A DNA stretch of 64,000 nucleotides from Candidatus Gastranaerophilales bacterium (GTDB taxonomy: Bacteria; Cyanobacteriota; Vampirovibrionia; Gastranaerophilales; Gastranaerophilaceae): assembly GCA_947626225.1 (NCBI GenBank), contig CANQRH010000005.1:1-64000 (forward strand), in the 5' to 3' direction. The notes below the pieces were generated by a model. The model worked only from the letters and a program-made list of their open reading frames with translations, was not told the DNA's origin and did not search any database. How positions within the stretch are numbered: position 1 is the stretch's first letter; every line of letters starts with the position of its first letter. Position numbers and translations under genes: made by a program. Of the stretch, positions 25,661-34,989 are shown piece by piece.

Positions 25661-26302
25661 TCAATTATAACTTGTGACAAGCCCCTGAACAATTAACGCC
25701 CATCCGTCCACGGCTATAAATATCAGCAGTTTAAACGGCAGCGATATAATAGTCGGCGACAGCATAAACATACCCAGTGCAAGCAAAATGTTTGCAACCA
25801 CAAGGTCTAACACGATGAACGGTACAAATATTATAAATCCGATTTCAAATGATGTTTTGAGTTCGCTTATAATAAATGCGGGTGCTATCTGCCAAATTGT
25901 TAGTTCATCAGGGGATTTTGGCGCTTCACCCTTTGACATCTCGACAAAGAAAGCTAAATCACTTTCCCTTGTCTGCTTCATCATAAATTCTTTTAACGGC
26001 TTTGAACCCTCGTTTACCGCTTCAATTATATTTTGATTTTGTTGGTACGGAATTGAGCCGAATTCATACATTTTCTGGAATGTTGAACCCATTGTATAAA
26101 AAGTTAAAATCATTGCCAATCCTATGATTACCAATGACGGGGGAACCTGCTGGGTGCCAAGAGCGGTTTTTAACATTGAAAATACGATGACAAATCTTAA
26201 AAAACTTGTCATACAGCAAAAAACCAGCGGTAACAATGAAAATAATGTCATTACCAGCAGCATTTGTATTACGGGATTTAAATCTTTTAATACTGTGTCC
26301 AT
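25661..26302 (-). CDS. fliP: Flagellar export apparatus protein FliP
   Basis: FliP is the main pore-forming subunit of the export gate. It has 213 residues, shorter than many flagellar FliP proteins (about 245) because no cleavable signal peptide is present. Motifs are SFLRFVIVFSMLKTALGTQQVPPSLVIIGLAMILTF, the periplasmic segment about 85-140, then LKTSFEIGFIIFVPFIVLDLVVANILLALGMFMLSP. It lies one base downstream of the FliO-like gene and 9 bases before fliQ. Confidence 0.94.
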   Translation of the reverse strand: MDTVLKDLNPVIQMLLVMTLFSLLPLVFCCMTSFLRFVIVFSMLKTALGTQQVPPSLVIIGLAMILTFYTMGSTFQKMYEFGSIPYQQNQNIIEAVNEGSKPLKEFMMKQTRESDLAFFVEMSKGEAPKSPDELTIWQIAPAFIISELKTSFEIGFIIFVPFIVLDLVVANILLALGMFMLSPTIISLPFKLLIFIAVDGWALIVQGLVTSYN

Positions 26303-26303
26303 T

Positions 26304-26660
26304 CTAATTCCTTATATTATTAATTATGTTTTTAAAAACTTTTTTACTTTCTTTTTTCATTTGAAAATCAATTATATCAGGCAAATCATCGATTTTTGAA
26401 TCAATTTTTTTATTATCATCGTCCAGTTTTGAGATTAAACAAGTTCTGTCAACATCGGATGCGACAAGAAATTTTTCTTCACCTGCTCTGATTACATAAA
26501 GGTTTTTACGCGGCGCAAGATTAATGCAGTCCTCAACATTTAAAAATTTGGATTTTGAAGATGCTCCGGCTGAAAAATTCTTGTATACAATGACGGCAAG
26601 AAAAATAATTCCCACCATTGCGGTTGTATAAACTATAAAATTAATAAGATATCCGCTCAT
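26304..26660 (-). CDS. fliO: FliO-like flagellar biosynthesis protein
   Basis: FliO helps assemble FliP rings and is specific for flagellar systems. This 118-residue protein has one membrane helix (about 7-27) and a cytoplasmic FliO signature (CINLAPRKNLYVIRAGEEKFLVASD, residues about 47-70), followed by a Lys/Asp-rich tail. Its position directly before fliP is the usual one. Its presence argues that the export genes are flagellar and not an injectisome. Confidence 0.82.
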   Translation of the reverse strand: MSGYLINFIVYTTAMVGIIFLAVIVYKNFSAGASSKSKFLNVEDCINLAPRKNLYVIRAGEEKFLVASDVDRTCLISKLDDDNKKIDSKIDDLPDIIDFQMKKESKKVFKNIINNIRN

Positions 26661-26668
26661 AATCCCTC

Positions 26669-27850
26669 CTAAATATCTTCATCTTCAAGTTCAAAGTCGC
26701 TGTAATCAAATTCTTCTTCTTCATCTTTAGTTTCCGGAGCCTGCTGTTCTTCCTGCTGTTGCGGCTGATTTTCTTCCGTAACTGCCGTTTCTTCCGAAGC
26801 GGCAGTCTCGACAGCGTCTGTCTCCTGAATTTCTTCATCCAAACTTTCTTTACCGGGTGCTATTACTTCTTCCACTTTTACTCCGTAGCGATCATTTACA
26901 ATTACAAGTTCGCCTCTTGCAACCGCTTTATCTTCTACCCTCAACGTGATTTTATTGTCATATATGGATGTAAGATCAACAACAAGACCTTCTTCAATGT
27001 TTTTCAGTTCGCCGAGCGAAATTTTAACCGTATCAAATTGGGCGCTCATTTCAACTTCAATTGTGTCCCAAAGTTTAGCGTTACTGTCCATATCTTCTTC
27101 TCCTTCATTTTCGTTAAACGGCATAACTAATCCCAAATTAGGATTAATTTTTATATCTGTTTCGTAATCTTTAAATTTCAATCTCATACGGGTGCTGTCA
27201 CTGTTATCAAACACGACAACATCGCCTGTTTCAATATTTTTAATATCTATGAGTTTAAATTTTGTTGTTCCGGCTACTATTGTTACGTCAATCATACTGG
27301 ACTTAAAATTATCGTTTGTAAATTTTTCCCCTTTTGCGGTAACAATTTCAGGTTTCAAAAGTACTTCCGGAAGGGTTATAATAAATTTTGAAACAGTATT
27401 GGTATCAATATCTTTCAATAGGTATGTAAGATGTACAACGTCAAAATTCGTCCGTTTCAATGTCGGGGGAGCGGGAGATATATTTTTTGATATCAGATTG
27501 TACATATAATCATTGAAAGATGTTATGATTTTTGCTTCCAAATCCGTAAGTTTGTTTAGATTAAACCTTGAATTAGGCTTGCCCAAAGCTCTGTCCAATA
27601 TTGTGCTTATTGTTTTTTCGGAGCTTCTGAAAAATATATCATGATTTTTATCAATCATTATTTTTGTAACAAAATAAGAATCCTTATCCATTAACGGATT
27701 TATATTTTTGCTTACTCCTAAGAGAATAAATTGTAATCCGGGCAGGAAAAATTCATCACCGGCGTTCTGCACAAGCGGTGTGTAAGCCTTTGAAAACCAG
27801 TCGTACTGCGTATACAACTCTTTATTGTCCGGTGAGTTAATATCTGTCAT
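26669..27850 (-). CDS. FliM/FliN-type switch protein with two SPOA domains
   Basis: In this 393-residue protein, residues 1-180 resemble a diverged FliM/FliY-type middle domain (no CheC motif is clearly seen). Residues about 185-245 are a weak first SPOA domain. Residues 260-330 are a good FliN-type SPOA domain (WDTIEVEMSAQFDTVKISLGELKNIEEGLVVDL...GELVIVNDRYGVKVEEVI). A Glu/Gln-rich acidic tail follows (331-393). Two SPOA domains in one chain recall SctQ of injectisomes and SPOA heterodimers of FliM-FliN. With FliO next to it, a C-ring protein that merges FliM and FliN roles is most likely. It starts the flagellar set, 94 bases after pilC. Confidence 0.75.
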   Translation of the reverse strand: MTDINSPDNKELYTQYDWFSKAYTPLVQNAGDEFFLPGLQFILLGVSKNINPLMDKDSYFVTKIMIDKNHDIFFRSSEKTISTILDRALGKPNSRFNLNKLTDLEAKIITSFNDYMYNLISKNISPAPPTLKRTNFDVVHLTYLLKDIDTNTVSKFIITLPEVLLKPEIVTAKGEKFTNDNFKSSMIDVTIVAGTTKFKLIDIKNIETGDVVVFDNSDSTRMRLKFKDYETDIKINPNLGLVMPFNENEGEEDMDSNAKLWDTIEVEMSAQFDTVKISLGELKNIEEGLVVDLTSIYDNKITLRVEDKAVARGELVIVNDRYGVKVEEVIAPGKESLDEEIQETDAVETAASEETAVTEENQPQQQEEQQAPETKDEEEEFDYSDFELEDEDI

Positions 27851-27944
27851 CTACCCTTCCCCATAATTCACAATAAAGTATTTAGAAAAACTGCACATCA
27901 ATCATTTAATGGATATTTTTCAAAAATCAATTTTTTTGTGTGAA

Positions 27945-29171
27945 TTAATCCTGAAGATAGGATTGGAACAAAGGCAGGTAAAGTGCCAAAGCTAATGTTA
28001 ATACGATACTTCCTATTACGATAAGCATTAGCGGCTCAATCATTTTTGTCATTGTATCAATTATGGTATCAAGCTTTTTATCAATGAATACCGTTGCCTG
28101 TAAAAGCATATCGCCCAGACGGCCTGATTGTTCTCCCGTTGCAATCATAAACAGTATCATCTTAGGCATTATGTGAGTTGAACGCAATGCAATGGATAAA
28201 TGCTGTCCTTGCTGAACTTTTAAAGTTGCACCTTCAATTTTTGTTTTCAATGTATGGTTTGTTAAAGTGAGATTTGAAAGGTACAGACATTCAATAATAG
28301 GAACACCCGCATCATAAGCGACCTGTAATACAGCAGTAAAGTTTGCAAAGTTGCCGAACTGTATTAAATCAGACAGCAAAGGTATCTTTAAAACCCAATC
28401 ATCAATTTTCTTTTTACTCGGTTCCCAATGAAGTAAGAAAGAAATTGAACCTACAACCGAACCGAGCATCAACGGAACCAAAAACCAATATGTTTTCAAG
28501 AATACGCCTGCACTCATTAAAGTTGCCGTAATCCAGGGGAGTTCTTTTCCCATGCCGTCAAACATTTCTTTAAATACAGGGAATACAAACATCAACATTA
28601 TAAGTACGATGATTGTTGCAAGGAATATTACAAAGCACGGATACATCAATGTTCCGATTACTTTGCTTCTGATATTTGACTGTTTGGTTAAAAGTTCCAA
28701 AAGACGCTGCAGAGTTTTTTCCAATTCACCTGAATCTTCTCCGGCTTTTACAAGACCTATATATATTTGACCGAATTGTTCGGGATATCTTGATATGGTA
28801 TCCGCAAATGTAGCCCCGCCCATAATCATACGACGCAATTCTTTTGCAACAAGTCTTACTTTTAGTTTTGCGGCATCATTTTCAATAAACATTAATGATT
28901 CAATTATCGGGATACCTGATTGCGCAAGAATCTGCATTGTTGAAGTAAAATCAATTCTATCCTGAAGTCCGAGTTTTTTAAGTTTCCCCGGTTTCAATGC
29001 AAGAGTTTCATCTTCCTTGATATCATTTTTCCCTTTTTCTTCATAAACTTTTGTAGGAAGAAAACCCAAATCACGTATGGCGCCTCTTGCTTCTCTCAGA
29101 TTGCCGGCTTCAATTTTCCCTTTAACAATATCTTTATTATTTTTTAAAGCTATATAATTATATATTGTCAT
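27945..29171 (-). CDS. pilC: Type IV pilus inner-membrane platform protein PilC (GspF family)
   Basis: PilC is a platform protein that links the assembly ATPase to the growing pilus. It has 408 residues with two T2SSF domains (about 70-195 and 275-400), each with the cytoplasmic helix bundle, and three membrane segments (about 170-195, 222-245, 380-402). Motifs include ILAQSGIPIIESL and TGEQSGRLGDML. It follows pilB by 9 bases. The family also serves type II secretion; pilin-like genes in the window favour a pilus. Confidence 0.92.
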   Translation of the reverse strand: MTIYNYIALKNNKDIVKGKIEAGNLREARGAIRDLGFLPTKVYEEKGKNDIKEDETLALKPGKLKKLGLQDRIDFTSTMQILAQSGIPIIESLMFIENDAAKLKVRLVAKELRRMIMGGATFADTISRYPEQFGQIYIGLVKAGEDSGELEKTLQRLLELLTKQSNIRSKVIGTLMYPCFVIFLATIIVLIMLMFVFPVFKEMFDGMGKELPWITATLMSAGVFLKTYWFLVPLMLGSVVGSISFLLHWEPSKKKIDDWVLKIPLLSDLIQFGNFANFTAVLQVAYDAGVPIIECLYLSNLTLTNHTLKTKIEGATLKVQQGQHLSIALRSTHIMPKMILFMIATGEQSGRLGDMLLQATVFIDKKLDTIIDTMTKMIEPLMLIVIGSIVLTLALALYLPLFQSYLQD

Positions 29172-29180
29172 TTTATCTTC

Positions 29181-31190
29181 CTACTCATTAACCAAACCGA
29201 GAACTCTGACAAATTCATCTATGGTTGTTTCTCCGTTAAGAATATGATTAATACACGATTGATGAAGTGTTCTCATACCTTGTCTTATTGCAGCTTCTTC
29301 AATTTCCAAATCATGTGAGCGTTCAGCGATAAGTTTTTTGATTTCTTTATTAATCATCATGATTTCGAAAATACCCAGACGTCCTTTATAACCGGTAAAG
29401 TCACATTTGTTGCATCCTTTTGCACGGTATATGGGCTTTTTCATAAATTCATGAATATCATCCTCGTTTGCTATGATTTTTCTTGCTTCATCATGTGATG
29501 CAAAGTATTCTTCTTTACATTCATCGCAAAGTTTTCTTACCAAACGTTGTGCAATTACGCCGGTAAGGGTTGAGGATACCAAGTAATCTTTTGCACCCAT
29601 TTCAATTAAACGTGTAACGGTTGCGGCCGCCGAGTTTGTGTGGACGGTACTTAAAACCAAGTGACCGGTTAATGCCGCGGATATTGCGATTTCAAGTGTT
29701 TCGTAGTCACGGATTTCACCGACAAGTATAATATCGGGGTCCTGTCTTAATATGGCTCTCATACAGGATGCAAATGTAATTCCCGCTTTCGGGTTTATCT
29801 GCGACTGGTTGATACCTTCCAATTTTATTTCTATAGGATCTTCAATTGTGGTTATGTTTACGTATTCTTCATTTAAGCTTTTCAAAACCGAATAAAGCGT
29901 AGTTGTTTTACCTGAACCGGTTGGCCCGGAAGTAAGAATGATACCGTTAGGGCAGCTTACCATTTTTTTAATTTTTTCAATATCTTCTTCGGTACCGCCT
30001 AATAAATTAATATTTCTGTCTGCCGCATTAAGGCTGACTGCAGGAGCCAGAATACGGATAACAACTTTTTCTTTCCCTGATACGGGAAGTGTGTTTATAC
30101 GAAAGTCATAAGATTCGTTTTTATATTTAAGCGAGAACGTACCGTCCTGGGGACGTCGGTGTTCTGCGATATTCATTCTTGCCATGACCTTAAAACGGGC
30201 AATAACCGAGCTTTCCGCTTTTGGCGGAATATCAAGAACTTTTTGAAGCATGCCGTCTTTTCTGTATCGAACTATATAACCTGAGAGTCTGGGCTCAATA
30301 TGGATATCGGATGCTTTAAGATTGATGGCGTTGGTAATAATTTGATTAACAAATTTTGCAACCGAACCTGTGGAATCTTTCAGCTGTTTTTCAACCATAT
30401 CAGCGAGAGATTCTTCAATTTCAAGTTCTTCTGTTTCAACTTCAATTTGGCTGATGATTTTTTCGGTTTCTTTTTTCTGTTCACTGAAGTACATTTCAAG
30501 AGAGTTAGTGAACTCGTAATGTGTCATCAGCATTTGTTTTGGATTTTGTCCTGTCAGATAAATGATTTCTTTTAATACATCAGGTTTGACAGGTGACAAA
30601 ACACCGAGAATAAGCGTTTTACCGTCGGAAGATATCGGGATAACGCCGTTTGCTCTGATAAAGTCCTCAGGCAGAATTTTTATAAACTTATCTTGAGATG
30701 CCAATTGCTCGGGAGTTACCAAATCATAACCCGTTTGCATATGAAGGATTTCTTTTAACTGGTCAAGAGTGATAAATCCGAGTTTAAATAAAGTCGAACC
30801 GATGGGTATTTTCTGTCTTTTACTTTCCGCAAGAGCCTGTAACAGCTGTACATCATTTATATAGCCTTTTTGTACAAGTAATTCACCGAGTTTGATTTGT
30901 CCCGATGTTACGTTGTTTGTACCGCTATGCTCTTTTTCTTCTTTTAATGATGCAATTAAATCAGACAAATCCTGATCGGGAACTTGAATAAATTTGATTT
31001 GCTGCGGAAATATATTTTTTAATTTCGAGTTAATCAGGTCTTTATCGGACGAAGTATTTATTGCCACAAACAGAAAATTATCTTTTACACTAATTGGAAC
31101 AAAGTGATATTGTTCCATTAGTGTATTCTCTACCTTATTAAGCAGCTGTAGATTTACGCTGTTTTTTAATCTGTTTAGTATTTCGTTCAT
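29181..31190 (-). CDS. pilB: Type IV pilus assembly ATPase PilB (GspE family)
   Basis: PilB is a hexameric cytoplasmic ATPase that powers pilin polymerisation. It has 669 residues. An N-terminal T2SSE_N/MshEN-type region occupies about 90-230, and the linker is followed by the ATPase core with Walker A GPTGSGKTTTLYSVL, the Asp box DPIEIKLEGINQSQINPKAG, Walker B RAILRQDPDIILVGEIRD and the His box. A zinc-binding tetracysteine is formed by CDEC and CNKC around residues 565-610. It sits between pilQ (5 bases) and pilC (9 bases). Confidence 0.94.
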   Translation of the reverse strand: MNEILNRLKNSVNLQLLNKVENTLMEQYHFVPISVKDNFLFVAINTSSDKDLINSKLKNIFPQQIKFIQVPDQDLSDLIASLKEEKEHSGTNNVTSGQIKLGELLVQKGYINDVQLLQALAESKRQKIPIGSTLFKLGFITLDQLKEILHMQTGYDLVTPEQLASQDKFIKILPEDFIRANGVIPISSDGKTLILGVLSPVKPDVLKEIIYLTGQNPKQMLMTHYEFTNSLEMYFSEQKKETEKIISQIEVETEELEIEESLADMVEKQLKDSTGSVAKFVNQIITNAINLKASDIHIEPRLSGYIVRYRKDGMLQKVLDIPPKAESSVIARFKVMARMNIAEHRRPQDGTFSLKYKNESYDFRINTLPVSGKEKVVIRILAPAVSLNAADRNINLLGGTEEDIEKIKKMVSCPNGIILTSGPTGSGKTTTLYSVLKSLNEEYVNITTIEDPIEIKLEGINQSQINPKAGITFASCMRAILRQDPDIILVGEIRDYETLEIAISAALTGHLVLSTVHTNSAAATVTRLIEMGAKDYLVSSTLTGVIAQRLVRKLCDECKEEYFASHDEARKIIANEDDIHEFMKKPIYRAKGCNKCDFTGYKGRLGIFEIMMINKEIKKLIAERSHDLEIEEAAIRQGMRTLHQSCINHILNGETTIDEFVRVLGLVNE

Positions 31191-31195
31191 GGTTT

Positions 31196-33070
31196 TTATA
31201 GTGTATCAATATTTCTGATAGAATCTTCGTTATCTGTTATGATTTTCGGTGTAAGCATAATAACCATTTCAGATTTAGATTTGGAACTTACGGTACTTCT
31301 GAACAATGCACCGATTAAAGGTACATCGCCAAGGAAAGGAACTTTGTGAATGGTTTTTGATTCACGTTCCTGAATCATACCTGCGATTACAAGAGTTTCA
31401 CCGTCTTTTATTCTTATGTTTTTCAAATCGAGGTTTCTGTGGCTTAACAGAGTCGCAGCTTTATACTGTACTCTTTGACCTTCCACTTCTTCTTCACCGT
31501 CAACCTGACCGATTTCCGTAGAATATTCGGGTACGATATTTAATGTGACATAACCGTCAGGGCTGATAAACGGCATAATTGACAGTGTAACACCCTGATC
31601 ATCCGCTATGTTGTATTCTCTGGTTACAACCGTACCGCCTGTTGATGTAGATGAATCAATTTCTACACTTTCCAGATAATCCTGAGTTACTTCAATAACC
31701 GATTCCATTCCGTTGGTTATTATAATTCTCGGATTTACGACAACTCGTCCCTTGCCGTTTTGAATAAGATAATTGATTGCATAAGCAATGTTTAACGGCC
31801 CTGAGAATCTGCTTACGTTGTAAGCGGAACTTTCACCTTCGCTGGTTCTGGTTGAAGAGAAACCGTTGCCTTTAAAGAATATAGGATGTAAGGGATCGGT
31901 ATAAGTCGATTGACCGTCAAATGTTGCCGAGAAAGAATTACTTACAACAGTCCAAGAGTTAGTCAACTCTTTAGAACCTTGTTCGGTCAATTCAACTATT
32001 GAAACTTCAAGGTAAGCTTGCGGCTGTTTTTTATCGGTTTGCGCAATAAAGTCTTTTATCATTTCAAGCTGTTGATCGGAACCGCCCAGTATGTTTATTG
32101 TACCGAGCTGCGCATAATAAGCTACGGACAGATTTTGCAATCCGAGCGATGCGATATTTCCGTTCATTTTACCGTCAAGCGTACAAGCTACAGTACCTGC
32201 GTTCAGTTGAACTTCCGAAGCACTGCCTCCGCCGCTTCCGCCGGAAAATCCGTTGCTTCTGCCGGAACTTGAACCGTAAAAATCATCCGATGATGATGAC
32301 CTTGCAGCACCTGTCATAACTCCCGCAGCACCGCCTGTAGATGTGCCGGTAGTTGAACCCGTTGACGGTAAAAGCATTTTACATATCATGTCTGCCATTT
32401 CGGCAGGGGTGGTATGATTAACTTTGAATGTTGTAGTTTTCGGTTTCATATCAAATTTGTCAACGATTTTTTTTGCAATCGCAACATCGTTTTTTGAACC
32501 GAATACGATTAATTCATTTGTAACGGGATTGGTTGTAACTATTTCGGAGTTTGATAATCCCGGTTTATTCATTGAATATATGTTTTTGTTTAAGAAATCA
32601 GCTATAGCAGATGCACTTACATATTTTACGGGTATAAGCGTCATATCCTGTTTGGAAAAATTAAACCCTTGTGCGCCTGATTTTGCAACAATAATTGTTT
32701 TTCCGTCCTCAACTACGTAATTAAGGTCATTGATACTCATTACCATATCAAAAGCAGTATTTAAAGGAACATCAACCAAATCCAGCGTAACCGTTCCCTC
32801 AACTGAATTATGGAAGATTATATTCATTCCCGCTTTATCCGCAAACAGTCTTAAAACTTGTTTTACATCGGAATCTCTCATGCTCATGCTTATCGGATTT
32901 GTATTTGTGATATAACTTACATCACCTTTAAGTTTAAGCGAGTATTCATTCTGCGTATCACGCAGCTGCGGTTTGATTTCATTTTCCATTGAAAATGCCG
33001 CTAAGTTCGGTAAACTAAACAGTGTTAATAATGTTGTTGCAATAATTTTTTTTGAAATGTTATTTTTCAT
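31196..33070 (-). CDS. pilQ: Type IV pilus secretin PilQ (GspD family)
   Basis: PilQ is the outer-membrane secretin channel, which indicates a diderm cell. It has 624 residues. A signal peptide lies at about 1-26. The N-domain at about 58-125 has the PilQ pattern ISMSMRDSDVKQVLRLFADKAGMNIIF. A second N-domain at about 135-235 is followed by a Ser/Gly linker (about 245-285) and the secretin domain, with the signature VPFLGDVPLIGALFR and a short C-terminal end. The linker between N-domains is longer and more Ser/Gly-rich than usual. The upstream gene is PilP-like. Confidence 0.93.
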   Translation of the reverse strand: MKNNISKKIIATTLLTLFSLPNLAAFSMENEIKPQLRDTQNEYSLKLKGDVSYITNTNPISMSMRDSDVKQVLRLFADKAGMNIIFHNSVEGTVTLDLVDVPLNTAFDMVMSINDLNYVVEDGKTIIVAKSGAQGFNFSKQDMTLIPVKYVSASAIADFLNKNIYSMNKPGLSNSEIVTTNPVTNELIVFGSKNDVAIAKKIVDKFDMKPKTTTFKVNHTTPAEMADMICKMLLPSTGSTTGTSTGGAAGVMTGAARSSSSDDFYGSSSGRSNGFSGGSGGGSASEVQLNAGTVACTLDGKMNGNIASLGLQNLSVAYYAQLGTINILGGSDQQLEMIKDFIAQTDKKQPQAYLEVSIVELTEQGSKELTNSWTVVSNSFSATFDGQSTYTDPLHPIFFKGNGFSSTRTSEGESSAYNVSRFSGPLNIAYAINYLIQNGKGRVVVNPRIIITNGMESVIEVTQDYLESVEIDSSTSTGGTVVTREYNIADDQGVTLSIMPFISPDGYVTLNIVPEYSTEIGQVDGEEEVEGQRVQYKAATLLSHRNLDLKNIRIKDGETLVIAGMIQERESKTIHKVPFLGDVPLIGALFRSTVSSKSKSEMVIMLTPKIITDNEDSIRNIDTL

Positions 33071-33085
33071 ATCTGCTCCTGATTA

Positions 33086-33805
33086 TTATCTTTTATTAAA
33101 TGCATTTTTATTACCGCCGAATTTATTTTGCAGATTGGAAACCGTGTTAAAATGTATTTCTCCGTCCGCAAACAGCTCTCCGACTCCCGCTTTATATACG
33201 TTAGCACCGTTCTGTACGGTAACCGTATCACGTCCGATGGACAAAATTTTATAACCGTTGACAACATCTCCGGTTCTTACAAGATAATCCGAATCAGCAA
33301 TTTTTATGATTGCGGAAGGATTATGACTGTCATACATGATTCCTGAAACTTTTGTAGTTATAACATCCGTAGCGGTGGGGTCAACCGTAATTGATTCAGG
33401 CGGAGGCACCAAGTCATAAGATGCTTTATAATCAATTCCTTCAAGCGAACCGCTGCTTTGATAATTCCCGTAAGGAAGAAAAGGATCCGCCCTGCCTAAA
33501 TCTTCAACGGACATTGATACCATTTTGTTTGAATTTTTGGAAGTATCATCCGGAGCTATTGCGGCATTTACGCCGTCATCACCGACATTAACGGTATCTT
33601 GGTATTCATCCGCTACAATTTCTTCGGATTCGGCAGGTAATGAAGCTTCCGGTTGTTCGGTATTATTTTTGGTGCAGCCGGTTACCGCAAATATTATGAC
33701 GAATAAAACCAGTACACCAACTATACAAAGTTTTCTGTTTAATGTCCAAAAGTTATCGACATTATTTTCTTCATTAAACCTGTTTATAAAACTCTTACTC
33801 AACAT
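33086..33805 (-). CDS. PilP/GspC-like pilus protein
   Basis: This 239-residue protein has a single membrane segment at about 28-44 (LCIVGVLVLFVIIFAVTGC), a disordered acidic stretch to about 90, then a compact beta domain (about 145-215). The domain reads VSGIMYDSHNPSAIIKIADSDYLVRTGDVVNGYKILSIGRDTVTVQNG, the pattern of the PilP/GspC homology region that touches secretin N-domains. Cys45 after the hydrophobic segment might be a lipid site (VTGC), so a lipoprotein with a long leader is an alternative. It is 15 bases upstream of pilQ and opens the pilus unit. Confidence 0.75.
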   Translation of the reverse strand: MLSKSFINRFNEENNVDNFWTLNRKLCIVGVLVLFVIIFAVTGCTKNNTEQPEASLPAESEEIVADEYQDTVNVGDDGVNAAIAPDDTSKNSNKMVSMSVEDLGRADPFLPYGNYQSSGSLEGIDYKASYDLVPPPESITVDPTATDVITTKVSGIMYDSHNPSAIIKIADSDYLVRTGDVVNGYKILSIGRDTVTVQNGANVYKAGVGELFADGEIHFNTVSNLQNKFGGNKNAFNKR

Positions 33806-33968
33806 GCTATCCTTTATTGAAACTGTATTATTCTGTTATATTATATAGAAATTTGTTTTTACTCGTATCAGCTATTTAGTGTATTTAATTATAAATTAAG
33901 ACACGATAACAATCTCAATCTTAACATAACTTTGTTATTATGGCAAATAGTAAAAAATTCGTTAACGG

Positions 33969-34826
33969 TTATTGAAAATTATTGGTAATAGTATAAATAT
34001 ATTCAAGTATTTGATCAAAATAATTTAAATCGGAATTACCGTCAAGAACCAAATCCGCAAATTCACGGCATGGTATAACATATTTTCTTCCCGCAGATAT
34101 CAAATATTTCCATTGTTTAAGAGCATTCTTCTTATTCTGATTTCTTTCAGCTTCCGCCCGCTTTATAAAGCGTTCACGTCTTATGTCTTCCTGCGTTTCA
34201 ATGTAAATTTTCACATCAAATATATCTTTAACATTTCTATACATAGTCGCGATTCCTTCAACCACAACTATTTTATTTGATGAAATTTTCTGAGCTTTCG
34301 GAATGGAAATTCCCGTTCCGTTAGGAACATATTTCGGAGCCATAACATCTTGACCTTGGGATAATGTTTGCAAATCTTCAATAAGCAAATCAAGCTGGAA
34401 ATTTTCCGGAGCATCGATGTCATAGCCGTTATCCGTTAGGTTATCAAAGCTTCCGTATTTTTTAATCAAATCTGATATGTCATTAAAATAGTTATCCGTA
34501 CTCAAAACGCATACCGGCATATTTAATTGCCCGATAACATTTTGAATTTCTTTACATATTGTTGACTTGCCCGAGGCGGATTCTCCGGTAATTCCTATTA
34601 GTAAACGCTTGGACGGATTGTTAATTAATCTTTTTGTAAAATTTGAAATAAATGCGGGGTTTACATCCTTGAATACGGGGTTTTCACGTTTTTTATCAAA
34701 AGCCAAAATTTGTTTGAATTTTGCCTGAAGATAAAATGCCAAAAGTTCTCTGCCTGTCTTGGAATTGAAGTCCGGTTTTAGGATTTTATCGTCAGAATTT
34801 AATTCTTTATCTATAAGTAATTGCAT
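33969..34826 (-). CDS. Uridine kinase-like P-loop kinase
   Basis: This 285-residue protein belongs to the uridine kinase/phosphoribulokinase superfamily. The P-loop is GESASGKST (81-89), followed by VCVLSTDNYFND (substrate Asp/Tyr), YDIDAPENFQLDLL, APKY, and VVVEGIATMY (Walker B region). The Arg-rich lid is RRERFIKRAEAERNQ. An 80-residue N-terminal extension of unknown role precedes the kinase. The start at 34826 is chosen because the N-terminus of longer forms is non-conserved-looking and hydrophobic. Uridine/cytidine kinase (udk) is the nearest activity; phosphorylation of another small molecule is possible. Confidence 0.75.
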   Translation of the reverse strand: MQLLIDKELNSDDKILKPDFNSKTGRELLAFYLQAKFKQILAFDKKRENPVFKDVNPAFISNFTKRLINNPSKRLLIGITGESASGKSTICKEIQNVIGQLNMPVCVLSTDNYFNDISDLIKKYGSFDNLTDNGYDIDAPENFQLDLLIEDLQTLSQGQDVMAPKYVPNGTGISIPKAQKISSNKIVVVEGIATMYRNVKDIFDVKIYIETQEDIRRERFIKRAEAERNQNKKNALKQWKYLISAGRKYVIPCREFADLVLDGNSDLNYFDQILEYIYTITNNFQ

Positions 34827-34941
34827 TTTAATTTTCCGCTTTGTAATCGTTATAATACATGAGAAAAAATTTTTTTGCCAGCAATTGCAAAAATTTAACA
34901 AAACTTTTTATTTTTTTATGGAGTTTTTAAATACTTATAAT

Positions 34942-34971
34942 TTGACTGTATGTTATTTTTTATAGTATAAT
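34942..34971 (+). promoter_or_regulatory. Sigma-70-type promoter of the NfnA/ETF unit
   Basis: TTGACT (34942-34947) and a consensus TATAAT (34966-34971) are separated by 18 bases. Initiation would fall at about 34978, about 12 bases before the ATG at 34990, which leaves room for the GGGAAGGG ribosome site only. This rules out the in-frame TTG at 34972 as a start. Confidence 0.75.
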
Positions 34972-34989
34972 TTGCGGGAAGGGATTATT

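Noticed and set aside
24323-27850. Non-flagellar injectisome (type III secretion)
   Set aside because: A FliO homologue is present, which injectisomes lack, and the order fliO-P-Q-R is flagellar; the two-SPOA protein alone is not enough.
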